NCBI RefSeq assembly: GCF_003991195.1
Contig: NZ_RCWL01000002.1
Location: forward strand, 62,001 to 126,000
Source of the DNA: Gynurincola endophyticus
GTDB taxonomy: Bacteria; Bacteroidota; Bacteroidia; Chitinophagales; Chitinophagaceae
Direction: 5' to 3'
Length of the DNA stretch: 64,000 nt
The notes under the pieces were generated by a model that saw only the letters and a list, made by a program, of their open reading frames with translations, did no database searches and was not told the origin of the DNA. The stretch's first letter is position 1, and each line of letters opens with the position of its first letter. The position numbers and the translations under genes were made by a program. This document shows, piece by piece, positions 9,833 to 19,092 of the stretch.

Positions 9833-10897
9833 ATGAAAAGAAGAAACTTTTTAAAAAATACGCTGAGTATCAGTACTACCGGATTGGTGGTACCTCACTT
9901 TAATATAATATCATCCAAACCTGATAACAATAATAGTAATAATGATATTATCGGCCATAACGGATTCAGGTATCGTATCAATCGGGAATGGGGAAATCTC
10001 GACCGGAATCGTTATCCCGTAAAAGATTGTCACGAAATGGTGATGGACAGCCGCAAGCGGTTAATCATGCTGACCAATGAAACCAAAAATAATATTCTCA
10101 TTTATGATAAGTCCGGTAAACTACTGGAAACATGGGGAAATCGTTTTCCCGGTGGCCATGGCCTTACCCTACACAATGAAAACGGCGAAGAATACTTATA
10201 CATCACCGATTTTGAATTAGGAGAAGTGTATAAAACCACTCTTAAAGGTGATATTCTGCTTACCATACGTCATCCGAAATTCATCGGCCAGTATAAAGAC
10301 TGCGATAGATTTTTGCCAACAGAAACCTGTATCGGCCCCAATGGAGATATTTACATTGCAGACGGATATGGCTCACAATACATTCTTCAGTATACTTCCA
10401 AAGGTGAATTTATCCGGAAATTTGGTGGGGATAGTTTTATTTACGACGATAAATTCAAACAGGTACATGGTATCGCATTGGATACACGCGACGCTGACAA
10501 CCCTGTGTTAATCTGCAGCGAGAGAGTTAAAAACTGTTTCAAACGATTTACGCTGGATGGCCGGTATATTGACTCTATTTACATGCCGGGCGCTTATCTT
10601 AGCAGGCCGGTAATTGATGGTGAAAATATATATGCTGGTGTATGCTATTCGGCACTGAAACATCATATGCTCACATTAAATTCAGGATTTGTAACGATAC
10701 TTGACAAAAACAACAAAGTCATATCCAATCCGGGAGGTACCGAACCTGTTTATATTACTGACGAACCCGAATTAATGGTACAGAATAAACCTGTATTTAA
10801 ACATTGCCATGATGTTTGCATAGATGATGAAAAAAACATTTATGTGTGTGAATGGAATGCCGGCGGAGTTTATCCAACTAAACTAGAACGAGTTTAA
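9833..10897 (+). CDS. Tat-exported NHL-type beta-propeller protein
   Basis: The 354-residue protein has a twin-arginine signal (KRRNFLKNTL) and a propeller of NHL/six-bladed type: repeated strands such as ILIYDKSGKLLETWGNRFPG, GPNGDIYIADGYGSQYILQY and FKRFTLDGRYIDSIYMPG. It resembles the propeller half of peptidyl-alpha-hydroxyglycine lyases in fold only. Several histidines are conserved-looking (GGHGL, VHGI, HCHDVC). It begins one base after the DUF1501 gene, so it is probably a partner of that protein in the periplasm, either a sugar-binding or lyase-like subunit. Export by Tat suggests that it folds, perhaps with a metal, before export. Confidence 0.8.
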   Translation: MKRRNFLKNTLSISTTGLVVPHFNIISSKPDNNNSNNDIIGHNGFRYRINREWGNLDRNRYPVKDCHEMVMDSRKRLIMLTNETKNNILIYDKSGKLLETWGNRFPGGHGLTLHNENGEEYLYITDFELGEVYKTTLKGDILLTIRHPKFIGQYKDCDRFLPTETCIGPNGDIYIADGYGSQYILQYTSKGEFIRKFGGDSFIYDDKFKQVHGIALDTRDADNPVLICSERVKNCFKRFTLDGRYIDSIYMPGAYLSRPVIDGENIYAGVCYSALKHHMLTLNSGFVTILDKNNKVISNPGGTEPVYITDEPELMVQNKPVFKHCHDVCIDDEKNIYVCEWNAGGVYPTKLERV

Positions 10898-10917
10898 AAA
10901 TTCTACGATTGTTCCTT

Positions 10918-12327
10918 ATGATTTATCTAAATATTTTACAAAACTGGATGAGTTTTCTCGGACATTTTCACCCACTGGTAGTGCACCTGCCAATTGGTAT
11001 ACTCATGATAGTTTTCATAATGGAAATACTTCAATGGAGAAAGCCGGAAAACAACCTGGGGAAAGCAATCCGGCTATCACTTGTTGTTGCTTTTATCACA
11101 GGAGTTATTTCTTGCATTGTCGGATTCTTTTTAAGCCAGGAAGGCGGCTACGAAGAAAATACTTTGTTACTGCATCAATGGATGGGAATCAGCTTAACCT
11201 TATTTACAGGAATCAGCTGGTTACTCTATCAAAAAAATCTGATCAGGTGGTATCGCGCAGGGCTTGTCGTGCTCTTTCTCGCTTTAATGATCACAGGGCA
11301 CCAGGGAGGAAATATGACTCACGGTGACGATTATCTTACAGCAGGCTTACCAGGACTGATCGGAGGCGAAGTAAAAAAAATAAACTCAACACCAGTAGCA
11401 GCAATAACTGATATTCAACAGGCGCAGGTGTATAAACAATTAGTAGTTCCCGTTCTGGCAAACAAATGTTACAGCTGCCATAGTTCAGCAAAAATAAAAG
11501 GTGCTCTTCGTCTCGATGAAGAGAAACATATTTTTAAAGGCGGTAAACATGGTACGATCATCGAACCTGGAAATGCCGCCAATAGTGAGTTTATTAAAAG
11601 ATTACTACTTTCTCGTGAAGATGACAAACTGATGCCCCCGAAAGATCAGGAACCCTTAACAAAAGAAGAAATTACCTTACTGACCTGGTGGGTTGAAAGT
11701 GGCAGTAATACCAGTAAAAAAGTGGCAGAATTGAATCCGGATTCTTCCACCCTGGTGATGCTAAATAGTTTTGTAGCAAACCACGGAACTACGCCGGCTC
11801 AAAAACATGAGCCGGAAGCACTATCTGCTGTTTTTGAAAAAACAGTTTCTATGCCGGATAATGAATCAGTGGAAGCCCTAAGAAATTTATCAGTGCTGGT
11901 GAGCCCGGTAGCCCAAAACAGTCCTTTTTTGATGGTCAGTTGTGTAAACTTTAAAGAGTTTGACAATAAAACAGCACAACTGTTGCTGCCCCTAAAAGAC
12001 AATATTGTATGGTTACAGGTTGAAAATACAATGATCACCGATGATGCTTTAGCAATAATAGCACAAATGCCGAACCTTATCCGGTTAAACCTATCTGCCA
12101 CTTCAATCGGAACCGAAGGCATCAAAAAATTACAGGCATTAAGTTTTCTTGAATACATCAATATAAATCATACCAAAGCAGATAACAAAACACTGGAAAT
12201 ATTGCAAAAAATCAACTCTTTAAAAAATATTTATTGCTGGAAAACGTCTGTTACCCCTGAGGCAGTGGGAATTTTCAGAACCCAAAAGCCTGAAACAAAC
12301 ATTATTCAGGGAATAGAAAACTTATAA
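10918..12327 (+). CDS. Membrane DUF2231 / c-type cytochrome (PSCyt1) / leucine-rich repeat protein
   Basis: Counted from the ATG at 10918 the protein has 469 residues; a TTG three codons earlier is possible. The first 150 residues form four membrane helices of the DUF2231 type (FHPLVVHLPIGILMIVF...). A periplasmic haem domain follows with CYSCH (Cys184, Cys187, His188), KIKGALRLDEE and KLMPPKDQEPL, matching PSCyt1. The C-terminal 130 residues are leucine-rich repeats (MPNLIRLNLSATSIGTEGIK). The arrangement fits a membrane-anchored electron acceptor for the preceding haem protein, with the repeats as a docking surface. That role is inferred. It is the last gene of the cytochrome block; 150 bases separate it from the lyase gene. 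Confidence 0.85.
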   Translation: MIYLNILQNWMSFLGHFHPLVVHLPIGILMIVFIMEILQWRKPENNLGKAIRLSLVVAFITGVISCIVGFFLSQEGGYEENTLLLHQWMGISLTLFTGISWLLYQKNLIRWYRAGLVVLFLALMITGHQGGNMTHGDDYLTAGLPGLIGGEVKKINSTPVAAITDIQQAQVYKQLVVPVLANKCYSCHSSAKIKGALRLDEEKHIFKGGKHGTIIEPGNAANSEFIKRLLLSREDDKLMPPKDQEPLTKEEITLLTWWVESGSNTSKKVAELNPDSSTLVMLNSFVANHGTTPAQKHEPEALSAVFEKTVSMPDNESVEALRNLSVLVSPVAQNSPFLMVSCVNFKEFDNKTAQLLLPLKDNIVWLQVENTMITDDALAIIAQMPNLIRLNLSATSIGTEGIKKLQALSFLEYININHTKADNKTLEILQKINSLKNIYCWKTSVTPEAVGIFRTQKPETNIIQGIENL

Positions 12328-12477
12328 AAGCATAAACACTATATTGATAATCAAATAGTTAAAACAGATTTAAAATAATCACGTCAATCTTTTAAGAATT
12401 TCTCTCATACGAGATTTTAATTAACTAATTTTTGCAATGATTGATAAAGAACCGATTGTGATTTTTTTCAGAAAATT

Positions 12478-14433
12478 ATGAATACAGTATCAACGCGTTT
12501 GTTTTGTCTGACAATATTCTTTTGTTCATTTATTGAAATTTGTAGCGCACAGCATGAAAGAAATTTTTTGCAACAGGCTGCCACAAAAACAATACTTGCA
12601 CAAAATCTGCAGAAGGTTATTCCGTCTGCGGAAACATATTCGTACTATAACCGTAGCTTCTGGAATGCTATACCTTCCCGATACAAAAATCAAATCATCG
12701 CTGCCGGCGAAGATGCTCTGCATTATAAATGGCAGGTAGTACCAGCCATGACCTATCTTGAATTTGTACTTACAGGCGAGCGCTACAATATGGAAGATAT
12801 CTATAATGAAAACCTCACTGCTATTCAGAAATTGTTGTTTGCAGAGCTGGTAGAAGGTAAAAAAAGGTTTGTACCGCAATTAATTAATGGAGTATGGGCC
12901 TTGTGCGATATCAGCAGCTGGTCAATTTCAGCCAGCCTCAATTTACAGAAAAAAGGAGCAGGCCTACCCGACCCAAACGAACCAATCATTGAATTGGGCG
13001 CTGGCATTACTTCTAATGTAATGGCATGGGTCTACTATCTCATGAAAGATAACTTTGATGAATATAATCCATTAATCAGCGAAAGGCTTTATAATGAAAT
13101 TCAACGAAGAATTCTTCAACCATATTACAATCGGAATGATTTCTGGTGGATGGCACTGGACGGTAAAACCAGAATGGTGAATAACTGGAATGTATGGTTA
13201 AATTATAATGTACTTACCTGCCTGCTATTGGTAGAAAAAGATACTGATAAGAAAACTGAAGGTATCTATAAAACGATGCGCTCCGTTGATCAGTTTATCA
13301 ATTATTACAAAGAAGACGGAGGTTGTGAAGAAGGGCCTGCTTACTGGACTCATGCCGGAGGAATGTTATTCAATTATCTTGAACTACTAAAGGAAGCCAC
13401 CGGAGAAACCATTAATCTGTTTGATAGTGTACTGGTAAAACGCATCGGTACTTATATAGCGAAAGCCTATATTGATGGTAATTATTACCTGAATTATGCA
13501 GATGCATCAGCTAAATTAACCACCGATCCGGCATTGGTATATTCCTATGGAAAAGCAATCAGCGACAGTACACTGATCAGATTCGGAGCTTATCTGGCAC
13601 AACAACAACGTTGGAAAGACAGTCTTCCTCTTTCTTCTGTTTACGGAGGATTAAGAAACCTTCAGAATATTTCATCAATTCTGTCAACCCCGCCCCGGGC
13701 TCCTTACCTTTCTGACATATGGATGCAGGAAACCGGAATAGCTATTGCCAGAGATGAAGCCGGCACCCCGGAGGGATTTTATTTTTCGGCATTAGGTGGT
13801 CATAATGATGAAAGTCACAATCACAATGATGTAGGAACCTGCGTACTCTATTATGATGGGCAACCCATTTTAATAGACATCGGCAACGAAACCTACACCA
13901 GAAAAACATTTAGTAGTGAACGTTATGACATATGGACGATGCGTTCATTATATCATAATGTGCCCCACATCAATGATACTGAACAGGCTTACGGCAAAAA
14001 ATTTAAAGCAACGGGTACGACCTTCAGGTTCAATCCAAAAGAAGCCGTCTTTACTACTAATATAGAAAAAGCTTACCCTGAAAATGCCAATGTAAAAAGC
14101 TGGCAACGGAGTTATCATCTTCGAAAAAAACAATCGTTTACGATCAGCGACAAATATGAGTTGTCAAAAATGTCGGGAAATACTTCACTCAACTTTATGA
14201 CTTCAGCAAAGGTGAACAAAATTGATAACGGCTTATTGATGTTCTCCATTAATGAAGTTAAACTGGTAGTGGAGTATGATCCCGCACTACTCAGCGTAAC
14301 GGTAGAAGCGATACCTGTTGCTGATAAAAAACTGCTTCAAAGCTGGCCTGCCGAAATCAGCCGTGTCAGTTTTAAACTGCTCAACACAAAAAAATCAGGG
14401 TCACACAAAATTATATTTAAAAAATACAAATAA
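12478..14433 (+). CDS. Heparinase II/III-family polysaccharide lyase
   Basis: This 651-residue exported protein has a signal peptide ending CSAQ. An alpha/alpha toroid covers about residues 30-390, with NNWNVWLNYNVLTCLLL and EEGPAYWTHAGGMLF. A heparinase II/III beta-sandwich covers about 400-650, with GGHNDESHNHNDVGTCVLYY and LIDIGNETY; the His/Asn/Asp cluster matches the metal site and catalytic region of this family. Such enzymes cut uronic-acid-containing glycans by beta-elimination and leave a 4,5-unsaturated uronic acid. The next gene, only 18 bases on, is a GH88 enzyme that removes exactly that residue, so the pair works in sequence. The target (heparin-like, other glycosaminoglycan or another uronan) cannot be read from the sequence. 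Confidence 0.88.
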   Translation: MNTVSTRLFCLTIFFCSFIEICSAQHERNFLQQAATKTILAQNLQKVIPSAETYSYYNRSFWNAIPSRYKNQIIAAGEDALHYKWQVVPAMTYLEFVLTGERYNMEDIYNENLTAIQKLLFAELVEGKKRFVPQLINGVWALCDISSWSISASLNLQKKGAGLPDPNEPIIELGAGITSNVMAWVYYLMKDNFDEYNPLISERLYNEIQRRILQPYYNRNDFWWMALDGKTRMVNNWNVWLNYNVLTCLLLVEKDTDKKTEGIYKTMRSVDQFINYYKEDGGCEEGPAYWTHAGGMLFNYLELLKEATGETINLFDSVLVKRIGTYIAKAYIDGNYYLNYADASAKLTTDPALVYSYGKAISDSTLIRFGAYLAQQQRWKDSLPLSSVYGGLRNLQNISSILSTPPRAPYLSDIWMQETGIAIARDEAGTPEGFYFSALGGHNDESHNHNDVGTCVLYYDGQPILIDIGNETYTRKTFSSERYDIWTMRSLYHNVPHINDTEQAYGKKFKATGTTFRFNPKEAVFTTNIEKAYPENANVKSWQRSYHLRKKQSFTISDKYELSKMSGNTSLNFMTSAKVNKIDNGLLMFSINEVKLVVEYDPALLSVTVEAIPVADKKLLQSWPAEISRVSFKLLNTKKSGSHKIIFKKYK

Positions 14434-14451
14434 CTCATTAATCTCATCTTT

Positions 14452-15720
14452 ATGAAATGGACAAGTCTTTGTTTATTGATTGCTGCCGGTTTTATTACCA
14501 TATCGGGTAATAAAAGTGAAGAAGCGGCATTCGTAAAACAAAATCTGGAAGAAGCCAGGAAACAGGTAATACTGCTGCTAAAAGATGCTGACGCGGATAA
14601 ATCATTTCCAAGAACAACCAATGCACAAGGAAAACTGGTTACCACAAACATGTACGATTGGACGCCAGGATTTTTTCCTGGTACATTGTGGTATACTTTT
14701 GAAAATACACCTGATGCCAATTTAAAAGATGCCGCCATTCGCTGGACCGAAAAGCTGGAACCTTTAAAAGACTTTACAGAACACCATGATCTGGGATTTA
14801 TGGTTTATTGCAGCTATGGAAATGCTTACAGGCTGACACAAAATAAAGAATATAAAGATTTGCTCGTACAAGCGGCGCGCTCATTGAGCACCCGTTTTAA
14901 TACTACAGTAGGATGTATTAAATCATGGAACAGGTTTCATTCATGGCACGGAAATAAAACGTATGATTTTCCGGTAATCATCGACAATATGATGAACCTT
15001 GAGTTATTATTTTTTGCTACAAAAGTTACGGGCGACAGTTCTTTTTACAAAATCGCTGTTACGCACGCCGACAATACATTGAAACATCAGTTCAGAAAAG
15101 ATTACAGCTCATACCATGTAATCACTTATGATACACTGACCGGAAAGGTTACAGGAAAGGAAACCGCACAAGGTTATTCCGATAACTCAACATGGTCAAG
15201 AGGACAAGCCTGGGCGATTTACGGTTACACCATGACTTATCGGGAAACCGGTAACCCGGCTTACCTGAAAGCTGCTATAGGTATGGCTGAATATTATCTG
15301 AACAATAAAAATTTACCAAAAGACAAAATACCGTATTGGGATTTCAATATTCACCAGAAAGGATTTGTGCCTGGTAAAAAATCTTATGCACTTCAGGTAA
15401 ATACACCCTACCGCGACGTATCTGCTGCTGCAATAACCGCCTCAGCTTTATTTGAACTAAGCACCTACGATAGAAAAAAAGAAAACAAGTTCAGAAATGC
15501 TGCCATCAAAATGTTGCACTCATTGAGTGCATCCCCCTACAAAGCAGCATTAAACACCAATGGAAATTTCATTCTGAAACATAGTGTTGGCAGTATACCT
15601 CATGAAACAGAAATAGACGTACCGCTGGTATATGCAGATTACTATTATGTAGAAGCATTAACCAGATACAAACAATATCTGAACGGAACACAAAACTTTA
15701 AAGTTTCACTTCAGCATTAG
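14452..15720 (+). CDS. Glycoside hydrolase family 88, unsaturated glucuronyl hydrolase
   Basis: The protein has 422 residues with an N-terminal signal peptide (MKWTSLCLLIAAGFITISG) and an alpha6/alpha6 barrel. Family motifs are YDWTPGFFPGTLWY, EHHDLGFMVYCSYGNAY, PVIIDNMMNLELLF and SRGQAWAIYGYTMTYR. The two Asp residues in HHDLG and IIDNMMN are the expected catalytic pair. The enzyme hydrates the unsaturated uronic acid left by a polysaccharide lyase, which fits the lyase gene directly upstream. The length is typical for exported GH88 enzymes. Confidence 0.92.
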   Translation: MKWTSLCLLIAAGFITISGNKSEEAAFVKQNLEEARKQVILLLKDADADKSFPRTTNAQGKLVTTNMYDWTPGFFPGTLWYTFENTPDANLKDAAIRWTEKLEPLKDFTEHHDLGFMVYCSYGNAYRLTQNKEYKDLLVQAARSLSTRFNTTVGCIKSWNRFHSWHGNKTYDFPVIIDNMMNLELLFFATKVTGDSSFYKIAVTHADNTLKHQFRKDYSSYHVITYDTLTGKVTGKETAQGYSDNSTWSRGQAWAIYGYTMTYRETGNPAYLKAAIGMAEYYLNNKNLPKDKIPYWDFNIHQKGFVPGKKSYALQVNTPYRDVSAAAITASALFELSTYDRKKENKFRNAAIKMLHSLSASPYKAALNTNGNFILKHSVGSIPHETEIDVPLVYADYYYVEALTRYKQYLNGTQNFKVSLQH

Positions 15721-15903
15721 TTATTAAAATCTGCACCCAGAAATTATAAACGTAAAATTTACAGCTATCCGGGTAAACATTAAATAACCATTATACTTTT
15801 TAGCTATAATAATAGCAAATGCAGGTTCTGCCTTAAAACAGGCAACGCTTGTATATGGGGAATTTATTTGCCCTATTGTATCAACAAGTAGAAAACATGT
15901 ATC

Positions 15904-17688
15904 ATGACAAACCCTCTAAAATATAATAAACATCCGTTTATAGAAGTAAACTTTTTAAACGGCGAACCTAAAACAGGTTGGATCAGCATCAAAGAAAGCA
16001 TCACTTCAGCTATCGGAAATCTAAAAAAATCTAAAAAAATAGTACTCTTTGATACCTATCAGGGGGTTCATGATGATGAAATTCTGCAAGGATTAGTTCA
16101 ACCATTAAACCTGAAAACTATTTATACCAGAGATTACTTTCTGAATGAAAAAGAACTGGAAGTTTTATTGCAGCCATATGTAACAGACGATGAGATATTC
16201 GGGTACATGAACCGGCTAACAATGATCAACCTGTTCGATACGAAAAAACTTAACAGTATCCGTAAAGAAATCGAATCACAAAAAGAAGGTATTGTACTCA
16301 TTTACGGTCCGGGAGCATCGCTCCTATCCTCCGCATCAGATCTGTTAGTATACTTTGATATGCCCAGATGGGAAATACAGCTCCGGTTTAGAAATAATAC
16401 AGTAGGAAACCTTGGTTTTCAGAATAACAACCATAAAACTTCCCTACAATACAAACAGGCTTTTTTTGTTGACTGGCGTATTTGTGACAGGCACAAAAAA
16501 ACAATAATGCCGGTTTGGGACTTTGTTGTAGATACTACCACTGCCGGTAGCCCTGTTATGGTTAATGGTAATGATCTGAACGCGGCTTATCAACATACTG
16601 CTGAGCGTCCTTTCCGGTTTGTTCCTTTTTTTGACCCGGGCCCATGGGGAGGAAAGTGGATGATGGAAAAATTAGGCTTACCGAAAGATGTGCCGAATTA
16701 TGCCTGGGCATTTGATTGTGTTGCTGAAGAAAACAGCATCGTATATAAATTTGGAAATACTTTCTTTGAAACGCCTGGTATCAATCTGGTATTTGCCCAA
16801 CCTGAAAAATTGTTAGGACCTGCAGTACATGCACGTTTCGGAGAAGAGTTTCCTATTCGCTTTGACTTTCTTGATACTATAGAAGGCGGCAACCTGAGTT
16901 TACAGGTACACCCTACCACCGGTTATATACAGGAAAAATTCGGTATGCATTATACACAGGACGAAAGTTACTATATGCTGGATGCAACAGAAGGCGCTAC
17001 AGTATATCTTGGATTAAAAGACGATATCAACCCGACAGAAATGATAGCTGACCTTCATAAAGCTCAAAAAACAGCATCAGACTTTGATGTTGACAAATAT
17101 GTACAGCAATGGCCGGCTAAAAAACATGACCACTTCCTGATTCCGGCAGGCACTATTCATTGTTCCGGAAAAAACAGTATGGTACTTGAAATAAGCGCAA
17201 CTCCTTACATTTTCACATTCAAATTATGGGATTGGAACCGGATGGGCCTCGATGGCAAACCACGTTCTATTAATATCGAACATGGCAAAAATGTTATTAA
17301 CTGGTCTGTAACTCCTGCATATACACAAAAGCATCTCATCAATGATATCACAACAATAGCGTCAGGTGACGGATGGAAGGAAGAAAAAACCGGCTTACAC
17401 GAAAAAGAATTCATTGAAACCAGGCGACATTGGTTTACAAAAAAGGTTACTCATTATACCGAAGGTAGTGTAAACGTACTCAACCTCGTAGAAGGAGATG
17501 AAGTAATCGTAGAGAGTCCTGAAAATGAATTCACACCCTTCAAAGTAAACTATGCAGAGACATTTGTTATTCCTGCTTCAGTAAATGTTTTTACCATCAC
17601 ACCATATGGTAATAGTGAAGGAAGGAAATGCGCCACCATAAAAGCACGGGTAAGAACAGGAATAACACATCAACCAATCACCGGATAA
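15904..17688 (+). CDS. Class I mannose-6-phosphate-isomerase-like protein with extra N-terminal domain
   Basis: This cytoplasmic 594-residue protein has a cupin-type phosphomannose isomerase half (about 240-594): SLQVHPTTGYIQEKFGMHYTQ with the metal-binding His, then PAGTIHCSGKNSMVLEIS. The first 230 residues are not part of the classical enzyme. They contain a Rossmann-like stretch (KIVLFDTYQG, GIVLIYGPGASLLSSASDLLVYFD) resembling a nucleoside-kinase or P-loop fold without an intact Walker A. It probably interconverts a ketose and an aldose (or their phosphates) derived from the imported sugar; the true substrate is uncertain. It is followed 10 bases later by a sugar porter gene. Confidence 0.72.
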   Translation: MTNPLKYNKHPFIEVNFLNGEPKTGWISIKESITSAIGNLKKSKKIVLFDTYQGVHDDEILQGLVQPLNLKTIYTRDYFLNEKELEVLLQPYVTDDEIFGYMNRLTMINLFDTKKLNSIRKEIESQKEGIVLIYGPGASLLSSASDLLVYFDMPRWEIQLRFRNNTVGNLGFQNNNHKTSLQYKQAFFVDWRICDRHKKTIMPVWDFVVDTTTAGSPVMVNGNDLNAAYQHTAERPFRFVPFFDPGPWGGKWMMEKLGLPKDVPNYAWAFDCVAEENSIVYKFGNTFFETPGINLVFAQPEKLLGPAVHARFGEEFPIRFDFLDTIEGGNLSLQVHPTTGYIQEKFGMHYTQDESYYMLDATEGATVYLGLKDDINPTEMIADLHKAQKTASDFDVDKYVQQWPAKKHDHFLIPAGTIHCSGKNSMVLEISATPYIFTFKLWDWNRMGLDGKPRSINIEHGKNVINWSVTPAYTQKHLINDITTIASGDGWKEEKTGLHEKEFIETRRHWFTKKVTHYTEGSVNVLNLVEGDEVIVESPENEFTPFKVNYAETFVIPASVNVFTITPYGNSEGRKCATIKARVRTGITHQPITG

Positions 17689-17698
17689 ACATTATTCA

Positions 17699-19048
17699 AT
17701 GAAAAAAATCAGTAAGCAGGAATTTATTTGTCTTACCGCTGCATTGGGAGGATTATTATTCGGCTTTGACACCGCTGTTATATCAGGAGCCCTGTCTCCT
17801 ATCAAAATTCAGTTTTCGCTCAACAGTGGCATGGAAGGCTGGCTGGTAAGCAGTGGATTAATCGGATGTATATCAGGAGTAGCTGCCACCAGTATGGTCA
17901 GTGATAAAATCGGCAGAAAAAAAACGATCATTTTATCAGCCTGGATGTTCCTCGCATCTGCCATCTTATGTGCCGGTAGTTTTTCCGTTTCAATGTTGGT
18001 AATTGGTAGAATGATAGGAGGAATTGGCGTAGGTATGGCTTCAGTAATTTCTCCTATGTTCATTACAGAATTTGCACCGGCGGAAAAAAGAGGAAGAATG
18101 GTATCTTACTATCAGTTATCTATAACTGCGGGCATACTGCTTGCATACTTTTCAAATGCTTTGCTGGATACAAGATCTGCACAGAGTATTTTTCAAACAG
18201 AAATATGGCGGCCAATGTTTTTAGTGATGGCGATACCATCAGTTATTTTTATGTTGTTACTGGCAAAAGTTCCTGAAAGCCCCCGTTGGTTGATCAGTAT
18301 TAATGAAAAACAAAAAGCAGCATCGATCTTGTTTAAAATCATTCCACCGGAAACAGCAGCCAGAGAATTTAAAGCGATGGAAGAAGCTGCGGACAAAAGC
18401 CGGCAAAACAGCAGGTCTCTTTTTTCAAAACCTCTCCGGCTGACTTTATTCATAGGTACCATTCTGGCCGTTCTGCAACAATTTTCAGGAATTAATGCTA
18501 TCATCTACTATGGACCAAGCATTTTTGAAAAAGCAGGAATAGACAGTCAGAATGCTTTATTGTTTCAGGTAATTATCGGATCAGTTAATCTGTTATCCAC
18601 CTTTATTGCTATTAAATGGACAGATAAATACGGTAGAAGAAAACTAATGATAATCGGATTGATCGGTATAATAGTTTCACTACTGGGTTGCGGATGGTTA
18701 TTTTACACAGATTACACGCAGGGTTACCTCCTATTAATATTGATGTTATTTTTTATCGCCTGTTTTGCTTTTTCACTGGGTCCGGTTACGTGGGTAATCA
18801 TCAATGAAATATTCCCTACCGATGTAAGAGTAAAGAGCGTAGCATTTTGTACACTGATGTTATGGGTAGCGGTTTGGATGGTAGGACAATTTGTTCCATG
18901 GTTATTGGAACAGGCAGGTGCTGCGTGGTTGTTCTGGATTTTTGCTGCATTCAGCACCATTAATCTCATTATTATCTGGAAATTAGTAAAAGAAACCAGT
19001 GGTAAAACATTAGAAGAAATAGAAGAAGCCTTTGTAAGTCCGCATTAA
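17699..19048 (+). CDS. MFS sugar porter
   Basis: The 449-residue inner-membrane transporter has 12 predicted helices and the complete sugar-porter signatures: GGLLFGFDTAVISGAL in helix 1, DKIGRKKTII between helices 2 and 3, PESPRWL before the central loop, QQFSGINAIIYYGPSIF in helix 7, DKYGRRKLM and a C-terminal KETSGKTLEEIEE. It is a proton/sugar symporter of the XylE/GLUT family and would import the monosaccharide released by the lyase/GH88 pair. It sits in the operon between the isomerase-like gene and the glycosylasparaginase gene. Confidence 0.93.
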   Translation: MKKISKQEFICLTAALGGLLFGFDTAVISGALSPIKIQFSLNSGMEGWLVSSGLIGCISGVAATSMVSDKIGRKKTIILSAWMFLASAILCAGSFSVSMLVIGRMIGGIGVGMASVISPMFITEFAPAEKRGRMVSYYQLSITAGILLAYFSNALLDTRSAQSIFQTEIWRPMFLVMAIPSVIFMLLLAKVPESPRWLISINEKQKAASILFKIIPPETAAREFKAMEEAADKSRQNSRSLFSKPLRLTLFIGTILAVLQQFSGINAIIYYGPSIFEKAGIDSQNALLFQVIIGSVNLLSTFIAIKWTDKYGRRKLMIIGLIGIIVSLLGCGWLFYTDYTQGYLLLILMLFFIACFAFSLGPVTWVIINEIFPTDVRVKSVAFCTLMLWVAVWMVGQFVPWLLEQAGAAWLFWIFAAFSTINLIIIWKLVKETSGKTLEEIEEAFVSPH

Positions 19049-19092
19049 TATTTTCAAACCGGTAAACTAAAAGTTTTCGTAAAAAATTGTAT

